The translations under genes were made by a program, and so were the position numbers. Source: Apodospora peruviana (Eukaryota > Ascomycota > Sordariomycetes > Sordariales > Lasiosphaeriaceae). Taken from it: a DNA stretch of 64,000 nucleotides. Shown one piece after another: positions 22,016-34,132 of the stretch (positions are counted from its first letter, which is position 1; each line of letters starts with the position of its first letter). The notes under the pieces are model-generated. The model ran no database searches, was not told the origin of the DNA, and saw only the letters and a list, made by a program, of their open reading frames with translations. The stretch lies in assembly GCA_033439685.1 (NCBI GenBank), contig JAUEDM010000003.1, positions 1,394,001 through 1,458,000 on the forward strand, in the 5' to 3' direction.

Positions 22016-22923
22016 CTACTCGTGATCTGCCGACGGTCCAAAAGCTACCACCTTGCGCTTTCCCCAGGTATCGGAAGGCAGAAACCGCCAAACACTACGA
22101 TGCTTGCGCTCAAACACGTAATGGATGAGGTACCTCACGGGCGGGGGAACCGCCGGCCAGAGCGCCCCTCCGCCCTCGAACCCGGCGTCCGACGAGCCCA
22201 TGACCAGAGGGTACAGGATGGACTAGTGCATAAGTCATTCCAATCAGCATGTACCGCGGATCCGTGCAGCACTGTTGAGAAACTAACCTTATCCCCCTCC
22301 CTCATCTTCGCATCAAACTCAGCATACGCCTCCTTCAACTTGGCCGCATCGCCCGCCTCGCACACCTCGAGCCCCGTGAGCGTGACAATCTCATCAGCCA
22401 GGTGCTCCGACAGAATGTGCGCGAACGAGTCGACGATCTCGCGGTACCGCTGGCTCGCAAACACCACGTCCGGTTTTGCAGTGTCGAGACACGCCGTGAC
22501 GTAGTCCTTTAGCGCGTGCAGGCCCGGCAGAAACGCTTCGTGCTGCTCGATGTTGTGCGCCATTAGACTTTCCTTGCCTGTGACGCGGGTGACGGCCGGG
22601 AAGAGGACTTCTTCCTCGCCGTGGTGATGGTCTGTGATTCATCGAGTTTTAGCGGTCTGTCCCTACTTGGAAAAGGAGTTGAATTTCTCACGCTCGATCC
22701 AGTCCACCCAGAAGGCGGTATATTGCAACAGGTCCCTCTTATCGGCTTCATTCGTGACGTATGGCGCCTGGTTATATACCGAGTTGAGCGCCCGGAGGAG
22801 ATTGTTGTGCGCGTTGGCCATGTCCTGCGACATGAACAGCGCCATCGGGCTTGAGGACCGCAGGCTTTTAACGGGGATGAGAGCGAAAGGCTGGTCTGCC
22901 CACATAGTTAAAGCGGTAGTCAT
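22016..22923 (-). CDS. Hemerythrin-like (HHE cation-binding) protein
   Basis: 260 aa from three exons (22923-22692, 22631-22288, 22222-22016); junctions restore the frame exactly. The helical order of His and Glu fits an HHE di-iron domain. Helix 1 has MSQDMANAHNNLLRALN, followed by FWVDWIEHHHHGEEEVLFP created across the first splice junction, MAHNIEQHEAFLPGL in the third helix and HILSEHLADEIVTL in the fourth. The third exon gives a C-terminal tail (PVRYLIHYVFERKHRSVWRF). Such fungal proteins are cytosolic candidates for iron or oxygen binding; the physiological role is not known. The recreation of the HHHHGEEE metal-ligand motif across the intron is strong support for the model. Confidence 0.88.
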
Positions 22924-23695
22924 GTTGCTATTGACGACTTGTTTTTGTGTCTTCTGGTGATCGATCGATTACGTGGAGGAGAGGGGAACTGAATGCCTAG
23001 CTATCTATATAACAACGTTCAACATATCAGCTAAGTAATCGACAGCTGTCAAAGACCTGCTTTATGTCACGACGTTTGGTCATGACTAAGGGGGGAAGCC
23101 ACAAGACAGGGGAGGTTATGTTTTGTTTCGTCGGTGCTACAAGAGTTTATGTCAGCACCCTGCATCTTCGAGGTCGGTGAAGCTGAAGTCTAGGTCACCA
23201 GCCAATCAGACTAGATTGGAAAACGCCCCTGAATCCCTTGCCGACCAAGTAGAAAAAGACAAATTTCCAATGAGAGCCACGCAAAGTATTTCTTCATCAT
23301 TGTATGAAGCGGTTCTGGTAACCTGGGTACGAGCCTCCCTATCGGAGGTCTGCAAAGTCCTGCACAGCCTTCAACGAGAGGCCAGTTGGAGAAAGAACGT
23401 CCCTTAGTTACCAACCCACAGCTTGATTTTACCTTGCCTTGCATCTGACGGCTGACGCGCCACGAAGAGCCCATTGCGGCGATCAAAGTGACATATTCGG
23501 CTCCTGAACCTCAACAAAGCTATGATGACAAAGGAAGATGCTCGTAAAAGCTGACCAAGATCTTACCCAGCAACCGGAACGAAGCCAGGTACCATCACAT
23601 AATGTCGTACACATATACCACCCAACTGCGTCCTCCACCATCCTTGAGAAGAATCGGACACTTCTTTAGTTTCTCAAGTCCACCGACGCCAGTGC
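22924..23695. other. Intergenic region
   Basis: About 770 bp, 5' of the hemerythrin-like gene and 3' of the ankyrin gene. No feature supported. Confidence 0.4.
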
Positions 23696-24754
23696 TCAGA
23701 TCAGCCTCCCCGACAGCTCAGGAACCTCAACATCCCATCCATGGAGCCGCGCAAAATGCAAAGCTGTCTTCCCTTCACTATCGACCGCATCCGTGTCGGC
23801 CCCGAACGCAAGCAACATGCGGATGATATTCGGAATCCGCCCGTCCGCGTCCACGTACCGCTCAGGCTCCGAGCCACGCTGTTCACCAGAAGGAGGTCCC
23901 CACTGATCAATCCCGTTATGTCCTTCCCGCGGCAGCCGACAAGCCGTGTGCAATGCCGTAGCGCCACTTTGTCGCTGCCGCGCATTCACAGACGCCCCTC
24001 TTTCTAAAAACGCGAAGCATATCTGTTCCGTCAGAGCCAGCGTCCCGTCCGGAGAATGAATATTCCGCAGGACATGCAGCAGCGGCGTGCGGCCTTTTTC
24101 GTCTCTAACCTCGAGGTTCAGATTTTCGAGAAGCAGGTGGATGATGTGGAGCTTTTCTGTGGTGTAGCGGTTGCTCATGGACTCGAGGACCCAAAAGATC
24201 AGCGGTGTGTTGTCCCCCGGAACCCGCGAGTTGGCTGCCCCGTGTTTGACCAAGGCCCTGACACGGCGGTCATCTCCGGGCAGAGAGCCGCCGGCGTATA
24301 TACGAGCTAGGATGTATTGCAGGGGGATCATGGTGTCTAGGGGTGGCTTGAGCAGCCATAGGCGGGATAAGGGGTCGTCGTGCAGGCGGAAGCGGGTGAA
24401 AGGACCATCGACGCGATAGCCCCTCTCGAGAAGCGCCTCGATTGTTTCCGGGTCAGCTGGAGGCCGGTCTACGCAAGCTTTTGTTAGGGGGGAAACGATC
24501 TGGGATCTGGGCCAGGGCTTCTTGTGTGTGTTCGCCGAGCGGATCGTAAGTTTGACGGGGAGGTTGATGTCGTCGAGCCCAAGAGCTTTTAGGCCATGAC
24601 GAATAAAGGACTGGTTGGGTTTATTTGTTGGTATGGCCTGTTCCTCCCGTGGCAGCGAGAGCCATCTCCTGAATGCGAGATCGTCATCACCGTTGTCGAG
24701 TTTGATACGAGACCCTGCATGCAGGCAGAAAATCTGGCGCAAATCGACGCGCAT
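23696..24754 (-). CDS. Ankyrin-repeat protein (about 352 aa)
   Basis: Single exon; the first ATG of the frame is at 24754, so an upstream exon cannot be ruled out. Ankyrin-type units are visible at PETIEALLERGYRVDGPF, HIIHLLLENLNLEVRDEKGR, ICFAFLERGASVNARQRQSG-ATALHTACRLPREG and IIRMLLAFGADTDAVDSEGK-TALHFARLHGWD, the last just before the C-terminus. The N-terminal 90 residues resemble the F-box or BTB-less leaders of fungal ankyrin genes but carry no motif I can name. Ankyrin repeats mediate protein contacts; the partner is unknown. Confidence 0.75.
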   Translation of the reverse strand: MRVDLRQIFCLHAGSRIKLDNGDDDLAFRRWLSLPREEQAIPTNKPNQSFIRHGLKALGLDDINLPVKLTIRSANTHKKPWPRSQIVSPLTKACVDRPPADPETIEALLERGYRVDGPFTRFRLHDDPLSRLWLLKPPLDTMIPLQYILARIYAGGSLPGDDRRVRALVKHGAANSRVPGDNTPLIFWVLESMSNRYTTEKLHIIHLLLENLNLEVRDEKGRTPLLHVLRNIHSPDGTLALTEQICFAFLERGASVNARQRQSGATALHTACRLPREGHNGIDQWGPPSGEQRGSEPERYVDADGRIPNIIRMLLAFGADTDAVDSEGKTALHFARLHGWDVEVPELSGRLI

Positions 24755-25267
24755 TGTCGCGACGCTCACCCAGTATGTTGCTCACAATGGGTATAAGGTT
24801 TGTTACGTGTTTGCTCAAGTTTGTTTGGGATCTATATACAAACAAAAGCCGAGCTTCAAAGTTCAAGCTCCGGAAGACCGTTACGCCCTACCAATATTAC
24901 TGACCAATCTTCGGCAGGCTTTGGGCGGTACCGAATATGCAAGGCATCAGTGCGTCCACATCCAGAGTCTAGGACTCTAGGCCTTCACATCACTGATCAG
25001 GCAGTCAACATAGGCCAATCTGAGTCTAGGTGGCCTCACATTTGGCAGCCCAGCATTGGGCTCTGTTTCTTCTTGCTGCCACAATTGCCACTCGTCTTCG
25101 CCACGCTTGAATGTCAGGCTCCAAGCGTTCATCACCAAAGCAACCCGACTTCCCACTCCCATACAAGTAATTAGATACCAGGCAGGCATTTCCATTTTGG
25201 CAACCACATCCAGCTATCTCCCTCGACTCCTCCATAGCTACGAAACTAAAGACTTGCAATACTCACC
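24755..25267. other. Intergenic region between divergent genes
   Basis: 513 bp, divergent promoter region for the ankyrin gene (minus) and the unknown gene at 25268 (plus). No specific site recognised. Confidence 0.4.
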
Positions 25268-25978
25268 ATGGAACTAGAAGACTGGGAAGATTTTGTCGAC
25301 GCAAAGTCGGAACAGTCCGCCGTCCGACCCTCCTCCCAGCCCGTCGGCGAACCGTGCCCCGCATACGAAAAAATGGAAATCACTGTCCCTCGCCGGCCCA
25401 ACCAGCCCGCCCGTCTCAAGATTGCTGGCGCCACCTGGGGCGGCGTCAACGTCACCGAGGACCTCGGGTCCATGATCAGCGCCGCCGAAACTCTCACACT
25501 CGACATGCACCTCATCCACCGCGTTTTGTTGCCCGACCCGCTATGGGAGACGGTCAAGACCTTGACGGTTCTGTACCAGTACGAAGACCAGGACAGCGTG
25601 CAGCTCCTCAACACCCCCGAGCACGTCGACCCCATCATCCTCTTCCCGGAAGCGGACAAGAACTTCCAGGCCCCGGCGGCGTCCCTCAAGACCCTGGACC
25701 GGCCCTGGAAGGCGAGCTCTTCCAGCCCGGTTGAGATTATCGCTGTGCTCTACGGGCCGCAGCGGATCGAGACGCCGTCGGTGCTGCAGGAGCTCGCCAA
25801 GTTCTTCGAGGGCCGCCGAGGTCAGATCCGGATGACTACCGGCTTCTTCAAGGTGGACACGTGGCCGGGCAAGAGGAAGTCGTGGACGGTCTACTTCCGC
25901 TTTGTGCACTCCAAGAAGATCCAATGTGTCACAGGCATGGAGAATGGTGCTTTGGAGTTACCATGGGATAGAAATTGA
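25268..25978 (+). CDS. Conserved fungal protein of unknown function
   Basis: 236 aa, single exon, ATG in a good context (CACCATGG). The sequence has a Pro-rich N-terminus, then a beta-rich core: MEITVPRRPNQPARLKIAGATWGG, VTEDLGSMIS, LTLDMHLIHRVLLPDPLWE, VKTLTVLYQYED and IILFPEADKNF. A C-terminal half follows with VEIIAVLYGPQRIETP and WTVYFRFVHSKKIQCVTG. The conserved GATWGG followed by repeated short strands suggests a beta-sandwich of the kind seen in small fungal proteins, but I do not recognise a named domain. High GC at third positions matches its real neighbours and supports it being coding. Confidence 0.75.
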   Translation: MELEDWEDFVDAKSEQSAVRPSSQPVGEPCPAYEKMEITVPRRPNQPARLKIAGATWGGVNVTEDLGSMISAAETLTLDMHLIHRVLLPDPLWETVKTLTVLYQYEDQDSVQLLNTPEHVDPIILFPEADKNFQAPAASLKTLDRPWKASSSSPVEIIAVLYGPQRIETPSVLQELAKFFEGRRGQIRMTTGFFKVDTWPGKRKSWTVYFRFVHSKKIQCVTGMENGALELPWDRN

Positions 25979-27669
25979 ATAAGGGATGAAAGGTTTTGAC
26001 TGGAACCACCAATAGTGGTGGTTCTGGAGTAGTACGAGTAAGGAAAGGAAAGGCTTGCCCAGTTATTGGAGGCATTTGAAATGTCAATCAATATTGTTTT
26101 AATAAGACGGGCGGGTCTTGAATCTCTTGATACCTACCTTACCTACCTACCTAGGTACTTAGTTACAGAACACACAAAGACGCATGTAATCCGTACGTGT
26201 GTAGTCGAACCGATGCCCAACATTACGTCCTTGGCTGGAATTCTTCTAGAAACTCTACATGTTATTAATTTTCCGCGAATCCTTCTGCTGGTTGAGGGTC
26301 AAGCTACCAGCTAACAAACTGGAAATGTACCAATCTGCAGCTTCACCCAAACGGGACATGAAGTCCAGTCCCGACAGACCCCCACATGTTTGTTGCTTCC
26401 AAGGCTCCACCAGCAAGTGTTTCTCGGTTGATCGTCAGGAACTGTTGTCTGCCCGACTTATCGCAACTCGAAGGTCAACCAAGATAAGGTAAGTGGCGGG
26501 GCTGGGTGAAGAACCCCGCTCGTCCCTTATCAGTTCGATTCCTCCAACGATTCCATCTCCCACTATTGAATTTCAAAGCTCGACAGCGAAGCTTCCATCA
26601 TCTTGGCATGCCGTCACCCCGCTTTCTTTCCTCCCCTTTGGCGTCGCCTATAACATCCAACCAAGGCAAAAGCAGCCCGCGGTTTCTCTACTGATAAGCT
26701 GCTGACGCGAGAGTCTCAAGACCGAAGTTTGAGGCTTTTGAAGAATGTCCACTGGCCGGCCAGTGACCCTTGATTCCGAGAACCTGTAGCATGCAACGTG
26801 CGACTCTTGCGTCGGGCACCCCACCTCGGATTTCACCTTCAAAGGTGCAGTCAGGGTGCTGAGCTCACCATCATCGCCATTCTTCTTGGCGCCTTCTGTG
26901 CCTTTCGGATGCTGCAGACGTGCATGATGCTTGTTGGGCCGGCGGTGGGCTTCCCCGGACCACCCGAGCCATCCATGCCCACGTTTTGCCTTTGCCTTTG
27001 AGCCAAGCCTCAACTTCAGCCTCCACCTGTTATCCCCCGGGCCAAACTCTTGCGACATTTTCCGATTTCTTTATTTCGGTTAGGCTGATCCAGCCAGAAA
27101 ACGAATGTTCGTTAATATCCGCAAGATTCACTGCTACCTCGGCATACCAATATCTCCCGTCCGGCCGGGTATAACAACACCATGTCAGTAGAGTGCGGAG
27201 TACCCGACTTTGGACTTTTGTGGGGGCCCGCCCGATTTGTTCTCTGGGACGACCCTGCGGTTGGGCTGTCTCTCGGCAGGGCAGGACTACATTGCCCAGA
27301 TCGTTACCAGAGCAGGCAGCACAGTAGGTAGCATTGCACTAGTAGAAGTTGGGCACCTCGGTCCTACGAGCTCTATCTAGGCAGTGTTGCTAGCTCCAGA
27401 GCTCGCTGTTGATAAGAGCTCATGCAGCTTGGAGGCTGGGATCAACCTCCCCCCTGCACCCCCAGATATCCATTGAGTCGACCTGGATTAAGCTACAAAA
27501 CAAATGACGTACAGCAATTGACAATCTGGGGCGACGACGAGGCGCGATACGTGTAACCAGACCATTGGGACCCCCCGAGACATAAAACCGGGGCCAGCCC
27601 GGCTCTCGCTGCTCTGGTGAGCTTTAAGTCTCAGTCACAAGCTCTGCAACTCTTCAAGAGACCTCAACC
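25979..27669. other. 1.7-kb intergenic region
   Basis: A TACCTACC-type run ending in CCTAGGTACTTAG lies at 26131-26160. A GC hairpin (CGGGG..CCCCG) lies near 26500. The last 100 bp are the amine-oxidase promoter. A few open frames of 60-136 codons lack any motif. No tRNA structure could be completed. Confidence 0.45.
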
Positions 27670-30262
27670 ATGGGTCTTTTCGACGGCATCAGTCCGAGGA
27701 CACTCCTGGCCTCGGCGCTTTTGCTGAGCTCTGCCGCCCAAGATGTGTTTGCTCGCCCAGCTCCAGAGCCCAAGGTGCCATGGATGCGGAATCGAAATGG
27801 GGCCGCCAAGAAGAAGATGGCCAACCACTTGAAGCGCGCCGTTGAGGGCCATGGACGACGGACGACCGAGACGGCCTGCGCCGATAGCTTGGTGACCGAG
27901 ATCACCGCCCCCAAGCCCAACATCTGGGGCGAGTTAACCGACGTCGAGACGGCAGGAGTGGTCGCATGGCTCTTTGCCCAGGAAGACCTAAACCTGACCA
28001 TCACAGAGGACGCTGGGGCATGGGACAACTCGATGTAAGTGGATAGTCGGATTCAGGTTTGAAATCGACCAGAAGACGTCACTCTTGCTGACCCTCTCGC
28101 AGCCAACTGGTCGAAGCCATGTGGCCCAACAAGACGGACGCTCTGGCGTTCATCGATGGCAACGCCACAGCCCCGAGTAAATACGCCCATGTCCTTCTGA
28201 ACAACCGGGCGACGGTGGACCCGTACTACGCCGATATCCTTGTTGGCCCGCTTCCGATTGACAACGCTACAGCAACGTGGGAGCCCCTGTCATACCCTTA
28301 CAACAAGGGCGACGGCGGTACGGTGCGCAACCTCGACGCCGACAGCGACGTGCTCTATGCGGAGTGGATCTTCCCCATCGGAGCCTCGATTGCAGACATC
28401 ACTCTAGACCTGTGGAACGGCACGGCCATGGGCTTGGACAACGACACGCTCGACATCTGGGGCATCGATCCGTTGTGGCAGAGCGATGGCAAGATCATCC
28501 GCTGGGATACTTTCTGGAATATTCCGACCGGGGATTTCGACAGCGAGACCCTCCTCCCCTTGGGCTTGTACTTCATGTCTGACGTGACGGGTCGGGACCC
28601 CAGCAAGTGGAAGTTTGAGGGATGGCTATACAACAACGTCTTCTACTCGACCACCGAGGAGTTCCGGAGCGCCTACTGGGGCTCGTGCTTCAAGAAGAAC
28701 ACGGCGAACGAGGACGGCCCCTGGGCGCAGAGTGACCAGCAAGGCGAGCCCCTTCCGATGGACGATTCGTACGGTCCCACCGTAATTGCCCCAGCCGGGT
28801 CTCGGTTTGGCATTGACCACAAGGAGAAGTACGTCGAGTGGCAGGATTGGAGCTTCTACATCGGCTTCAACAGAGACACCGGCATGTCTCTCCACGACAT
28901 CCGCTACAAGGGCGAGAGGCTGCTGTATGAGCTGAGTTTGCAGGAAGCGTTGGCGCACTACGCAGGTAAGGAGAACAGCCCATGGTCTGATAATTCATGA
29001 TTGTCCGCTGACATATGATCCAAGGCAACGACCCCATGCAGTCCGGAACCGCCTACCTCGACACCTTTTACGGATTCGGCCCGTACGCGTTCGAGCTCGT
29101 CCAGGGGTACGACTGCCCAGCCTACGCGACATTTATCAACTCGTCCTTCTACGTGGACGAGACCACGCACACGCACATCAACAGCATCTGCCTGTTCGAG
29201 ACCACCGCGGACTACCCGATCCAGCGCCACACGACCAGCAAGTACGTCTCCGTCACCAAGAACAACTACTTTGTGGTGCGGTCCGTCTCGACGGTCGGAA
29301 ACTACGACTACACATTTACCTACTCCTTCTTCGTCGACGGGTCCATCGCCGTCGAAGTGCGCGCGTCGGGCTACATCCAGTCGGCCTATTTTGCTCATAA
29401 CGAGGACTACGGCTTCCACATCCACGACTCGCTCAGCGGCAGCATGCACGACCACGTGCTCAACTTCAAGGCCGACTTCGACATCTTGGGGACGTCCAAC
29501 TCGGTGCAGCTCATGACCGCGGTCCCGTCCAAGGAAACCTACCCGTGGTCCAAGGGCCAGACGCGAAACACCATGAAGCTCGAGCGTTCCTTCCTCGAAA
29601 CTGAGGACGACGGCCGCCTCAACTGGGCGCCCAACGGCGCGACGCAGGTCATCGTCGTCAACGAGGACGAAAAGAACAAGTACGGCGAGTACCGCGGCTA
29701 TAGGGTCTTGCCGTATACAGGAACGGCACACCTGACCGTGAAAGACAGCAGCAACCTCGAGAACGCGGCGCATTGGGCCGAGTACGACCTGCAGTTCACC
29801 GTCCAAAAGGACACGGAACCGCGGTCCGCCCACGCGTATAATAGCCAAGACGTGTTCGACCCGCCCGTTGATTTCGCCAAGTTTTTCGACGGCGAGAGTT
29901 TGAGGAAGGAAGATATTGTCTTGTGGATGAATCTCGGGATGCACCACGTGCCGCACACGGGCGATCTGCCCAACACTGTCATGACGACGGCGCATTCGGG
30001 CATTCAGTTCATGCCCAGCAACTACTTTATGGGTGATTTGTCTCGGCGCACGGTGCAGCAGGTGCGCATCAACTATGGAACCGACGGAGGCGCGATCGAG
30101 GTCGAGACTTTTGGTCAACTGACGTCGCAGGATAACGTGACTTGCAAGCTGGAGTTCACGCCGGTCGAGGCGGACTTGTGGGGTTATACCGGGGATATTG
30201 TTGTGAGAAAGTTTCCGTTTGATCCGAATGATCCGTACTTTGAGACGGGGTCGATTGTTTGA
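27670..30262 (+). CDS. Secreted copper amine oxidase
   Basis: 821 aa, exons 27670-28034, 28103-28965 and 29025-30262. Catalyses oxidative deamination of primary amines to aldehyde, ammonia and hydrogen peroxide with copper and topaquinone. The topaquinone site STVGNYDYTF is present (Tyr near residue 503). The catalytic-base region YLDTFYGFGPYAFEL is at about residue 422. The copper ligands fit GFHIHDSLSGSMHDH and the late His in MTTAHSGIQF. A hydrophobic leader (LLASALLLSSAAQDVFA) marks it as secreted, and several Asn-X-Ser/Thr sites agree with that. It differs from the peroxisomal fungal type by this leader. Neighbours give no hint of a specific amine. Confidence 0.93.
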
Positions 30263-31206
30263 TTTGGTTATGGTATGTGGGTGGTACCTGGCATGAATGG
30301 CTTAATGTTTGTTCCATGTGTTGGTTGTGATGATGGTTGGGATACGGGGGCCTGATAATGTGGCAAGGAAAGGACATGATGTTTGATACCTTATGAGTAG
30401 CCCGTACATAGTAGTAAACTTAACGAAAATCTGACGTCCTCTCTTTAAACACTCTTGTTCGAACGTGTAGTAGTTGCCGGCTTCGTGGTTGATGAGATGG
30501 AGGCGTTGTGGTAGTTTGTTTGTCGTCCCGAGAGCACCATCACGAACCCGATAAATTCTAATTACTACAGCAGACGTATAGGTAGGTATTTTAAATACTA
30601 TTGTGGTGATTGTCGACATGTGAGTGACTGTCTGTGATTTTCAGGACTATCAGGAGACTGACTTGTAATCTATAAACTCTGTGATACATTTCTTTTCGAT
30701 TATCACTGTTGTACTGGTGGCGGTGTCTGCAATCTACAGTCGATGCCTCAGCTCCAGGTCTTCCGTCGCCGATGACCCCTCCTTCCCTTCTTCTTCGCAA
30801 TCTCTTCGACATCCTTACTAGAAGTCCCCAGGTCCGACGGGCCATCACCATCTACTAGTAGTTCCTCGGCTGCGCTTTGGAACAAGTTATTCTTGTTCTT
30901 TGTTTATTTAGTAGTAGCAAAGAACGGCCCTCGGGTGCCCGTCTGTCACGCTCGTGAGGCTTCAAGGGCCAAGGCGCAGGCCATGCTCATATTTCGGCCA
31001 TAGATGACCATGAACGGCGCAGCCATGAGCAGTCGTCCTCTGCCTGACATATTTCGTGTATGGCTCCAAGCCTCACGAACATCGATCGAGGCCGCAGAAG
31101 ACGCAGGAACGATGGCGCCGAGAAAAGGAGCTAGGCAGTGGCGGGTTCGGTGTCGTATGGCTGGAGGGTTGCACTGCCGGACTGGAGAAGGGTTAGCTCC
31201 GGGCAG
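30263..31206. other. Intergenic region
   Basis: About 940 bp downstream of the amine oxidase gene. No gene, repeat or RNA supported. Confidence 0.4.
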
Positions 31207-33120
31207 TTAAGGGCATCAGGTGCGGCGGAACAGGTGATGTCTCGCCGTCTTCGGACCGTGTCCATGAGCTGGAGGCGATTGGCAAGTTCTCGCACGCTCC
31301 TGTGAGTTTCCATCCATAACTGTAGCGTCAATACCGGTCTGGTCAATGCCGGATTGTTTGCACATGCTGATGCCATCTTCGCCACAAAAAAGTACCGTCA
31401 CTGCTTTGTTCAATCGTTTGGGTGGTATGAAACGAGCAACTCGGAATATGTGACGATGGAGTTCCTCGAGCACGGTGACATGAATAGCTTTATGGGGCGC
31501 TGTTTCCCGGAGCCCGAGGGCTGAGGCGAATACTATCACGAAGCAGCTCCTTGAAGGTCTGGTGTTTATGCATGGCAACCACTTTGCACACGGCGACCTA
31601 AAACCGCAGGTATGCGCCGTCGTCCAGAAAGGTGTCTGCATGGGCTGCTGATATTCATAAGGAGATCACTGGCCGCATCTGCGCGCAATCGACCGATAGC
31701 GAAAGACGCAATTAGACACCCATGGATCCAATCGCTCGAAGAGGCCACGGCGGTCAATACTTCTGACACTAATTGCGTGGGAGTATGTGACAAACTATGA
31801 CCTGTGGCTACCTGCCGAGATTCTTGAGGACCTGCACAAACCGCCGTCTGGAAGATGGACTACCACGTTAGACCTCTTGGACCCTGGCGCGGCAGCCATT
31901 TCTGTTAGTCTTCCTGAGGCGGCTCGTGAGTCTACTGACAAGTGAAATACATCGCTACATCAAGATGGCCATGAGACCCAGGGACAACCACTGCCAGGAA
32001 AGTGGATTACCACGTCAGACAATCCCGTTGCGTTACACATTGATAATCCTTCTTTCAGCCCGCCTGAATACCACCTCAGTACCGCTACCTTCCAAACTGA
32101 CTTTCCCCCCCTTATACCTTTTGCTTCATTCCGACTTCTAAGCGACTGCTTATGGCTGGAAATCTTCGTTCTATCTCACCGATTGAGCCCATGGAAGGCG
32201 TACTCTGGGTCTGGGATAAAGCCAACCGCAAGGAGACCATGCAGGAACGGTGGAAGTACACCTTGCTTCGAGAAGTAGTCTGCGCCTCAAATACCAAGTC
32301 TGAGAAGCTATCGATCGTTATGTGTTATGTTAATCAAGCAAAACCCCCAAGATGTCCGCCCAAAGAGGATCGTGATATGGAGCAACAGTGTCAACCCAGT
32401 AACGGCTGATGCAGCCCGTTGGAATACCAGACATGTAAGCAATGAGGAATTTGGCGATACGAGCGTCGTCAAGTCACTGTCGTCCAAGGGGGACATTCTC
32501 GTGTGGGATAAAGGTTTCCCTCGAGCAATACACGTTGGCCGTTTTCAGCCCACTGGTGCGAATATGACAAGGTTAGACTTTGCTAGCCCTATGGGACAAT
32601 GGCGGAGTCTTGCCACAGGTTGTCCCCAAGTACTCCGCGAAGTTCTCGCCAGATGGGAACATTATTGCCGCTCTACCCGACCGACCTTCGTGGACACGCA
32701 GACTAAGTCCGGGGTTCAGTGTCCCATGGAGGGACATAGAAATCGAAGAGGAGAGCCGATATAGCAAAAGGATGGCCGATATCGGCAGTTTCGGCCATTT
32801 CTGGGGTGTTGAAGTGCATCTTGCTCCGCGCAACCGCCCTGGCATATTCAAATACTCGGTTGCTGCCTTCTCCACTAATTCAAAGCTGATGGCAACAGGG
32901 CTCCTGTTTACGCCAGCACGCATCGATATCAACAACAGCCACTACACATATAGTAGGCAACACCTGGCCGTCGAAAGTGCTTGCAAGGATCTGGAATCTC
33001 GCAGCAGCAGGAGAGCTAATCAGGACGGTTGATTTGAACAACTTGGCTGACAGTCTCAGTCGGGGTTTCGTAACTGAGGTTACATGTAACTCGATGGCTG
33101 TCTGCAATGACGATGGAAAC
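31207..33120 (+). pseudogene. Decayed protein kinase / WD-like gene
   Basis: Fragments in order: SSDRVHELEAIGKFSHA, then KKYRHCFVQSFGWYETSNSEY and TMEFLEHGDMNSFMG (kinase N-lobe and hinge). A frame change at about 31525 follows, then ITKQLLEGLVFMHGNHFAHG and DLKP (catalytic loop; HGD in place of HRD), with a GTATGC donor after it. RPIAKDAIRHPWIQSLEEA marks the end of the C-lobe; the region in between is too short to hold a full C-lobe. Further on, in changing frames, come VLWVWDKANRK, YSAKFSPDGNIIAALP and a last block ending SLSRGFVTEVTCNSMAVC, which suggest beta-propeller repeats. Several stops and frame changes make it non-functional. Similar kinase plus repeat proteins occur in fungal self/non-self gene sets. 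Confidence 0.65.
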
Positions 33121-33391
33121 AGTAGCGATTGGGCTGAGGGTCCAAGATTATTTTAGCGGAGACCTGGACAATCGTAGAGGGCTCGTGGCTTTCTTAGAAA
33201 CATCCGGTGGGAACAGCTGAGGGTCGGTTCCTGCTGTTTATAGGAAATGGGCGAGATCCCATCTGGAGGCTTTGGACACCACCGCTGCACCGCATGCATG
33301 ATAATCATCCAGCACGGAGGCTAGCCATGTACATAAAAACGCCCAAGAGAAGAACACCACTTGCGGTCTACTTGTGCTCGGGTGGCCATCA

Positions 33392-33772
33392 TCACTTAAT
33401 AGTAATCCGCTCAAACTTGAAGATGCCCTCCGCTGCTTCTGCAATCACCCTATCCCTCAGTCCGGCTGGAACATAGCCGTGCCAGCCAACCATTTCATAA
33501 TACGTAGCAGCACTAACGTTACCACTATCATTATTACCACGTTTCGATCTCCCTCCTTCAGGATTCTTCTTTTGGCGGAGAACAAACGGAACATGAGCGT
33601 CGGGAAACAGAAGCGCAACCATATCCTCCTTCAAGTTGCTCACGGCATCGTCCCCGTGGCCACCCTCCGCCCACCCATACAGCTGTCCCGGCCGGTGAAG
33701 AACGTCAGGGGCAATATTAAGAACGCGTTGAACAGCGGCTTGGAACGCGGTTCCGCGAACTTTTGCTCTCAT
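33392..33772 (-). pseudogene. C-terminal fragment of a HET-type incompatibility protein
   Basis: 126 codons ending at TAA 33392. HVPFVLRQKKN followed by TYYEMVG is the usual end of fungal HET-domain proteins ('..pfvLR..g..YelVGe.YvhG'). The upstream part, including the HET domain itself, is not present. The frame can be followed only a few codons upstream of 33772 (TERVATFFPV). Probably a relic. Assignment rests on a short stretch, so confidence is moderate. Confidence 0.45.
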
Positions 33773-34132
33773 GACGGGAAAGAACGTCGCTACCCGCTCG
33801 GTCCCGCTGCTTCTGTTTCTTTTTCGTTGTTGCTATGTCCCTCACAAGCTCCTTGATGAGGTCGAATTTGGCTTGCATGTCACGTGGATCAGCTTCGCGT
33901 GAGAGGAACTGTTTCTCCTCGGCGCTTGAAAGTAACAGTGTCTGCCACAGGGATTTTGTACAGGAATATTCATGACATTGCCGACTTGATGTCTGTCCGG
34001 ACTACTAATAAGGGGATGTGCACTAGATTCAACTGTGGCTGTGGTAAACTGGTAAGACGTTGGATGACTAACGTGAGTTCGCTTTGTATACCGTACAGAT
34101 GTTAGGACAGGTCTACGGCACTCCCCATACTC
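33773..34132. other. Intergenic region
   Basis: 360 bp between the HET-like fragment and the M24 gene. Short stretches such as MQAKFDLIKELVRDIATTKK on the minus strand may be further debris of the HET-type gene; not certain. Confidence 0.35.

Noticed and set aside
26480..26545. Possible tRNA (CAGTTCGATTCC after a GC hairpin)
   Set aside because: The 5' half does not fold into D-arm and acceptor stem, and box A is absent.
28958..30118. 386-codon open frame on the minus strand
   Set aside because: Antisense shadow of the copper amine oxidase exon; Val/Arg/His-rich composition without any motif.
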